A stretch of 64,000 bases of DNA from Janibacter sp. HTCC2649 (GTDB taxonomy: Bacteria > Actinomycetota > Actinomycetes > Actinomycetales > Dermatophilaceae): the NCBI RefSeq assembly GCF_000152705.1, contig NZ_CH672413.1, forward strand, positions 3,250,762-3,314,761, given 5' to 3'. Positions 59,760-64,000 of the stretch are shown here, piece after piece. The translations under genes were made by a program, and so were the position numbers. Every line of letters starts with the position of its first letter. Within the stretch, counting starts at the first letter, position 1. The notes beneath the pieces were generated by a model that had not been told where the DNA came from, made no database searches, and was given only the letters and a program-made list of their open reading frames with translations.

Positions 59760-59810
59760 TCTCGTGCCAGCCCATCGGCCGCTCTCCGCCCAAAGCCCCG
59801 GGAGAAGCAG

Positions 59811-59837
59811 AAAACGCCGTGCCCACCTGCCACGGCG
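59811..59837 (-). terminator. Intrinsic terminator of the pst operon
   Basis: On the minus strand CGCCGTG pairs with CACGGCG around a 9-base loop and is followed by TTTT. It begins 3 bp past the pstB stop. Confidence 0.8.
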
Positions 59838-59839
59838 GC

Positions 59840-60616
59840 TCAGCCGAAGCGGCCGGAGATGTAGTCCTCGGTGGCCTTCTCGGTCGGGTTGCTGAAGATC
59901 TTCTGGGTGTCGTCGACCTCGACCAGGCGCCCCGGCTGACCGGTCGCCTTGAGGTTGAAGAACGCCGTCTGGTCGGACACGCGCGCTGCCTGCTGCATGT
60001 TGTGCGTGACGATGACGACGGTGTACTGGCTCTTGAGCTCGTTGATCAGGTCCTCGATGGCCAGGGTCGAGATCGGGTCGAGCGCGGAGCACGGCTCGTC
60101 CATGAGGAGCACCTGCGGGTCGACCGCGATGGCGCGGGCAATGCAGAGCCGCTGCTGCTGGCCACCGGACAACCCGGCGCCGGGCTTGTCGAGGCGGTCC
60201 TTGACCTCGTTCCAGAGGTTGGCGCCCTTGAGCGAGCGCTCGACGACCTCGTCGAGGGCCTTCTTGTTCTTGAGGCCGTTGAGCTTGAGGCCCGCGGCGA
60301 CGTTGTCCCGGATCGACATCGTCGGGAAGGGGTTGGGCCGCTGGAACACCATGCCGACGGTGCGGCGCACGGCCACCGGGTCCATCGACGAGGCGTAGAG
60401 GTCCTGGTCGTCCAGCGTGACCTTGCCGTCGACGCGACCGCCGGGGATCACCTCGTGCATGCGGTTGAGCGTGCGGAGCACGGTCGACTTGCCGCAGCCG
60501 GACGGGCCGATGAAGGCCGTCACGGAGCGGGGCTCGACGGTGAGGGAGACCCCTTCGACGGCCTTGAAGTCGCCGTAGTAGATGTCGAGGTCCTTGACGT
60601 CAATGCGCTTGGCCAT
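59840..60616 (-). CDS. pstB: Phosphate ABC transporter ATP-binding protein
   Basis: This 258-aa ATPase carries Walker [10 protein letters not shown] (37-45), [27 protein letters not shown] (the Q-loop block specific to PstB), signature [19 protein letters not shown], Walker [14 protein letters not shown] and switch His [10 protein letters not shown]. PFPMSIxDNV and [21 protein letters not shown] are strong PstB marks. It is the last gene of pstSCAB. A gap of 59 bp separates it from pstA. Confidence 0.96.
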   Translation of the reverse strand: MAKRIDVKDLDIYYGDFKAVEGVSLTVEPRSVTAFIGPSGCGKSTVLRTLNRMHEVIPGGRVDGKVTLDDQDLYASSMDPVAVRRTVGMVFQRPNPFPTMSIRDNVAAGLKLNGLKNKKALDEVVERSLKGANLWNEVKDRLDKPGAGLSGGQQQRLCIARAIAVDPQVLLMDEPCSALDPISTLAIEDLINELKSQYTVVIVTHNMQQAARVSDQTAFFNLKATGQPGRLVEVDDTQKIFSNPTEKATEDYISGRFG

Positions 60617-60675
60617 GAGTTTCGTTTCTCTCTGGGTTCAGAAATTCAGGGGGGTATGCCGTGTGTGCGGCGTGG

Positions 60676-61596
60676 TCAGTTCCGCACCTTGCTGAACCGG
60701 CCGACAAAGCGGCCGAGAATGTTCAGCAGGAAGATGATGAGGATGAGGGTGAGGGCAGCGCCCCAGACGCGGTCGAGGCCCGCAGGCAGGGCCTGGTCAC
60801 GGTCCTGGTTGATCATCGTCGGCAGGGTGCCCATGAGGCCGTGGAAGAGGTCCGTGGCGATGACCTTGGTGTACGGCGCCAGGATGAGCAAGGGGGCGGT
60901 TTCACCCATGACCCGGGCGAGGCCCAGGAGTACGCCGGTGATGATGCCCGAGAAGGCCGTCGGGATGACGATCTTCATGATGGTCTTCCACTTGGGCACA
61001 CCCAGGGCGTAGGACGCTTCTCGCAGCTCGTTGGGGACGAGCTTGAGCATCTCCTCGGTGGAACGCACGACCGTGGGAATCATCAGCATGGTGAGTGCGA
61101 AGCAGACGGCGATCGGGAGGCGCTGGAAGCCGAACGTGGTCACCCACAAGGCGTAGATGAAGAGGGCGGCCACGATCGAGGGGATGCCGGTGAGGATGTC
61201 GACCATGAAGGAGACGGCCTTGGCGAGCCGGCCGCGGCCGTACTCGACGAGGTAGATGGCCGTGAGCACGCCGATCGGCACCGAGATGAGCGCCGTGACG
61301 AGGCCTTGGATGAGCGTGCCCTGAATGGCGTGAACCGCGCCTCCACCAGGCCGTCGGCCGGTCTGGCCGGCCTGGGACACGGTCCACCAGTCCAGGTCGA
61401 GCAGCATCTTGCCGCCGTTGATGATCGTGGAGCCGAGGATCCAGACGAGGGGCACGAGGGCGAGGAGGAACGCGCCCCACATGAGTGCCCGAGCCAGCTG
61501 GTCCCGGAAGGCACGCCCACTGGACTTGCCACCGAAGTCGTCAGGTGCCGGGGTCGCGCGCAGGGTGGACTCTTCGCCGATGCTGAGGGTGCTCAT
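60676..61596 (-). CDS. pstA: Phosphate ABC transporter permease PstA
   Basis: This 306-aa permease has six helices. The cytoplasmic EAA loop reads LRAVSYALGVPKWKTIMKIVIPTAFSGIITGVLLGLARVMGETAPLLI, where the ALGxxxW and GETAPL elements are diagnostic for PstA. GIPSIVAALFIYALWVTTFGFQRLP matches the conserved membrane segment. The N-terminus has an extra 35 residues of cytoplasmic sequence. The start overlaps the pstC stop by 4 bp (ATGA). Confidence 0.95.
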   Translation of the reverse strand: MSTLSIGEESTLRATPAPDDFGGKSSGRAFRDQLARALMWGAFLLALVPLVWILGSTIINGGKMLLDLDWWTVSQAGQTGRRPGGGAVHAIQGTLIQGLVTALISVPIGVLTAIYLVEYGRGRLAKAVSFMVDILTGIPSIVAALFIYALWVTTFGFQRLPIAVCFALTMLMIPTVVRSTEEMLKLVPNELREASYALGVPKWKTIMKIVIPTAFSGIITGVLLGLARVMGETAPLLILAPYTKVIATDLFHGLMGTLPTMINQDRDQALPAGLDRVWGAALTLILIIFLLNILGRFVGRFSKVRN

Positions 61597-62600
61597 TCGC
61601 TGAAGGCCTTCCGGCGCTCGATGACGACCCGGGCGGCCGCGTTGACGATGAAGGTGAGGATGAACAGGACGAGACCGGCGGCGATGAAGGCCCCGGTCTT
61701 CTGCGGTGAGTCGAACTCACCTGCGCCGAGGGCGATCTTCGACGCGAAGGTCGAGCCGCCGTTGAAGATCGAGAAGGAGAAGGGATCGCTCGAGCTCACC
61801 ACCGAGAGCAGTGTGGTGACGGCGAGCGTTTCACCCAGGGCGCGACCGAGGCCGAGCATGGCGGCCGAGATGATGCCGGGCTTGCCGAAAGGGATCACGG
61901 CGGTGCGGATCATTTCCCATTTCGTGGCACCGAGGGCCAGCGCGGCCTCCTTGTGGGCCGTCGGCACCTGGTTGAAGACCTCGCGCGAGATGGCTGTGAC
62001 GATCGGCAGGATCATGATCGCGAGGATGATGCCGGCGAAGGCGAGGGTGCTCTTGGCGCTGATCCCCTCCTTGAAGAACGGGATCCAGCCGAGGGCCCCG
62101 GACAGGAAGTCGGCGACCGGCTGGAAGTACTGGCCGGCGACCTTCAGGCCCCAGAAGCCGTAGACGATCGAGGGCACGGCGGCGAGCAGGTCGACGAGGG
62201 CCGCGGCTGGCTTGCTCAGCCAGCTGGGGGCGTACTGCGTGATGAACAGCGCGACGGCCACACCGAGCGGAACCGCGATGAGCATCGCGATCACAGCGGT
62301 GACGATGGTGCCCCAGAGCAGGTCGAGGATGCCGAAGCGAGGGTTGTCACCGCTCGGCACCCACTCCCGGGAGGTGAGGAAGTTCGCGTTGTTGGCGAGC
62401 AGGGCAGGGATCGCCTGAATGAGCAGGAAGACAGCCACGAGGGTGACCAGGGCGATCACCAGGATGCCCGACCCGGTGGCGAGCCCACCGAAGATGCGGT
62501 CACCGAGCCGTCCGGTACCTGCCTGGTCCGCCGAGAGCGGCGGCCGACCGTCGCCGTCGGGGAGCTCGTCGATCGCACTGTGACCGGTGATCGATGACAC
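61593..62600 (-). CDS. pstC: Phosphate ABC transporter permease PstC
   Basis: A 335-aa permease started at GTG 62600, with AGAGGA upstream. After 30 polar residues it has six helices. GILDLLWGTIVTAVIAMLIAVPLGVAVALFI and AAVPSIVYGFWGLKV are typical PstC. The EAA loop KEAALALGATKWEMIRTAVIPFGKPGIISAAMLGLGRALGETLAVTTLL ends in the GRALGETxA signature. It pairs with PstA to form the phosphate channel. Confidence 0.95.
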   Translation of the reverse strand: MSSITGHSAIDELPDGDGRPPLSADQAGTGRLGDRIFGGLATGSGILVIALVTLVAVFLLIQAIPALLANNANFLTSREWVPSGDNPRFGILDLLWGTIVTAVIAMLIAVPLGVAVALFITQYAPSWLSKPAAALVDLLAAVPSIVYGFWGLKVAGQYFQPVADFLSGALGWIPFFKEGISAKSTLAFAGIILAIMILPIVTAISREVFNQVPTAHKEAALALGATKWEMIRTAVIPFGKPGIISAAMLGLGRALGETLAVTTLLSVVSSSDPFSFSIFNGGSTFASKIALGAGEFDSPQKTGAFIAAGLVLFILTFIVNAAARVVIERRKAFSE

Positions 62601-62637
62601 GAGGTCGGGTCCTCTCAAGATCTGTGGAAGGGGTGAA

Positions 62638-62664
62638 GGGGCGGGGCCGGACTGGCCCCGCCCC
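62638..62664 (-). terminator. Hairpin between pstS and pstC (attenuator-type)
   Basis: Eleven-base GC arms GGGGCGGGGCC and complement with a 5-base loop. It could reduce read-through so that the binding protein is made in excess over the channel. Confidence 0.65.
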
Positions 62665-62703
62665 CTCAGTTGGCCAGACGCATCAGCGTCCGGCGGGTGA
62701 CGA

Positions 62704-63822
62704 TCAGGAGATCGCGTCGATTGCTGCTTCGACCTTGGTCTGGACCTCGGTGGGGAGCGGTGCGTAGCCGATCTCCTCGATGGCCTTCTGCGCGTCCTCG
62801 GAGGCGAAGTACTTGAGGAACGCCTTGATGTTCTTCTGCTTCGCCGCATCCTTGCCCTTGGAGCAGACGATCTCGTAGGTCACGAGGTTGATCGGGTAGG
62901 CCCCGGCTTCCTTCGTCGCGTAGTCGAGCTTGAGGGCCAAGTCGTTGCCCGTGCCCGTCTGCTTCGCGGTGGCGACGGCCTTGCCGACCGACTCGCTGGT
63001 GAGCTCGACGGCGCCGGCGCCGTTGTCGATCTGCGCGACACCGAGCTGGTTGTCCTTGGCGTAGCTGAGCTCGACGTAGGTGACGCCACCGTCGGTGCTC
63101 TTGACACCCTCGGCGACACCGGAGGACTTCTCCTTGCCCTCGCCCTTGCCGGTCCACTTCTTGGCCGGCTCGCCCGCCCAGTTGGCCGGGGACGCAGCCT
63201 TGAGGTACTTGGTGAAGTTCTCGGTGGTGCCCGACTCGTCGGAGCGGAAGAACGGCTTGATCGCCGTGGCGGGGAGGGTGACGCCCGGGTTGATCGCGGC
63301 GATCTTCGCGTCGTTCCAGGTCGTGATGACGCCGGAGAAGATGTCGCCGGCGACGGCGGGGGTCAGGATGAGCTTGTCGACTCCCTTGACGTTGAAGGCG
63401 ATGGCAATGGGGCCGGTCACCATGGGGATGTTCCACGCGGGCGAACCACAGGCAGCGGCGGCGTCGTCGGCTTCGACCTTGCCGTCCTTGGGCTCGGTCT
63501 TGAGGGCCGAGTCGGAGCCGGCGAAGTCAACCTGTCCACCGATGAACTGCTTGATGCCCGCACCGGAACCGGTGGGGTTGTAGTTGATCGTGGCGCCCGT
63601 GCACTGTTCACCGAACTTGGCGGTGACCTCCTCGAAGGCGTTCTTCTGTGCGGACGAGCCCTCGGCGTTGAGGGTGCCGTCGAAGCAGTCCCCGGCAGCC
63701 GCGGAAGCCGTCGTGTCACTGGACGACGCCGGGTCGCCCGTGGAGTCGGAGCCGCAACCGGCCAGGGTGATCGAACCGACGAGGGCGAGGGACGCCATCG
63801 CGCCGAGACGCTGAATCTTCAC
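62704..63822 (-). CDS. pstS: Phosphate-binding lipoprotein of the Pst system
   Basis: This 372-aa lipoprotein has signal peptide KIQRLGAMASLALVGSITLAGC with lipobox LAGC (Cys23), then a Ser/Thr/Ala linker. The phosphate-binding protein fold follows: GTLNAEGSSAQKNAFEEV (the GSSxxxP-like first phosphate loop), INYNPTGSGAGIKQFIGGQVDFAGSDSAL and RSDESGTTENFTKYL, where the SGTT/D residues bind phosphate. The C-terminus has ASEDAQKAIEEIGYAPLP. It is the first gene of pstSCAB. Confidence 0.96.
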   Translation of the reverse strand: MKIQRLGAMASLALVGSITLAGCGSDSTGDPASSSDTTASAAAGDCFDGTLNAEGSSAQKNAFEEVTAKFGEQCTGATINYNPTGSGAGIKQFIGGQVDFAGSDSALKTEPKDGKVEADDAAAACGSPAWNIPMVTGPIAIAFNVKGVDKLILTPAVAGDIFSGVITTWNDAKIAAINPGVTLPATAIKPFFRSDESGTTENFTKYLKAASPANWAGEPAKKWTGKGEGKEKSSGVAEGVKSTDGGVTYVELSYAKDNQLGVAQIDNGAGAVELTSESVGKAVATAKQTGTGNDLALKLDYATKEAGAYPINLVTYEIVCSKGKDAAKQKNIKAFLKYFASEDAQKAIEEIGYAPLPTEVQTKVEAAIDAIS

Positions 63823-63889
63823 TGTGTGTACCTCTCACAAGGAATGAACGGGAGCCGGGCAGCCACGACTCTCGGGACCCGACAATGCG

Positions 63890-63944
63890 AAGGTAGGGAT
63901 GGCTGGTGACGCGGCGGCCCGTCGCGGGTGAACGAGGCGTGAAC
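63890..63944 (-). promoter_or_regulatory. PhoP-dependent promoter of pstSCAB (PHO box and -10)
   Basis: On the minus strand GTTCACGCCTC is followed directly by GTTCACCCGCG, two 11-nt direct repeats matching the actinobacterial PHO box (63944-63923). About 27 bases further is TACCTT (63895-63890), a plausible -10 box. This predicts induction of pstSCAB under phosphate starvation by the PhoR-PhoP system. No phoP or phoR gene is in the window. Confidence 0.8.
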
Positions 63945-64000
63945 GCTGTTCGGCCATTGCCTTTCGCGCAGTTCAAGTGAGAGTCAGTCACTGCCCCACC

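Overview
The window is about 64 kb of high-GC actinobacterial chromosome. Several features point to order Micrococcales, most likely family Intrasporangiaceae (Janibacter/Knoellia/Phycicoccus type): the gpgS-folP2 pair, a GuaB1-type IMP dehydrogenase paralogue, a Glu/Asp/Phe tRNA group, many GTG starts, tightly overlapping operons, and PHO boxes of the GTTCACC 11-nt direct-repeat type. The genus cannot be fixed from the sequence alone.

Layout. 1-3.2 kb: end of a crotonase gene, then gpgS, a FolP2-like gene and an extradiol-dioxygenase-like gene in one overlapping operon. 3.2-18.2 kb: an Excalibur protein, DUF4287, a sulfatase, an ABC exporter pair, a GPH-type transporter coupled to a sphingosine-phosphate-lyase-like enzyme, an RclA-like flavoprotein, a DHFR-like protein, an F420-type reductase, a DHA2 transporter, a GNAT acetyltransferase, membrane proteins and a secreted protein. 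18.3-21.3 kb: tRNA-Phe, a POT peptide transporter, a quinone-oxidoreductase-like gene, tRNA-Asp and tRNA-Glu. 21.4-32.7 kb: a GntR/membrane-protein operon with a clear operator, an ECF sigma pair, a PHP phosphoesterase, a PEP-mutase-like enzyme, an FMN hydroxyacid oxidase, a cysteine-desulfurase-like protein without the catalytic Cys, and GuaB1. 32.7-36 kb: DUF445 and a DNA-binding gene bracketed by inverted copies of a repeat. 35-40.5 kb: a divergent lipid-modification cluster with two cyclopropane-synthase-type methyltransferases, a FAD oxidoreductase, DUF1365 and DUF1295. 40.7-46 kb: an ABC exporter followed by a beta-propeller/phosphoesterase fusion. 46-50.3 kb: SDR, CPBP protease, zinc-ribbon protein and YibE/F.

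50.4-55.64 kb is a decayed integrative element in the 3' end of tRNA-Lys(TTT). It has 36-bp direct att repeats, a tyrosine integrase broken by an 11-bp duplication and a frameshift, an excisionase remnant, a secreted/membrane gene pair, and an IS481-family insertion sequence with a 14-bp target duplication that lies on the att site two bases from the tRNA 3' end.

55.7-64 kb is chromosomal again: DUF1810, enoyl-CoA hydratase, a hypothetical gene, and two phosphate-uptake systems. These are low-affinity Pit with its DUF47 partner, and the high-affinity pstSCAB operon with a textbook PHO box upstream of pstS.

Across the chromosomal part, the 8-mer CGGCATAC (either strand) occurs about 50 times, far above chance. 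Some copies are extended to a conserved 20-mer. I saw none in the tRNA-Lys element.
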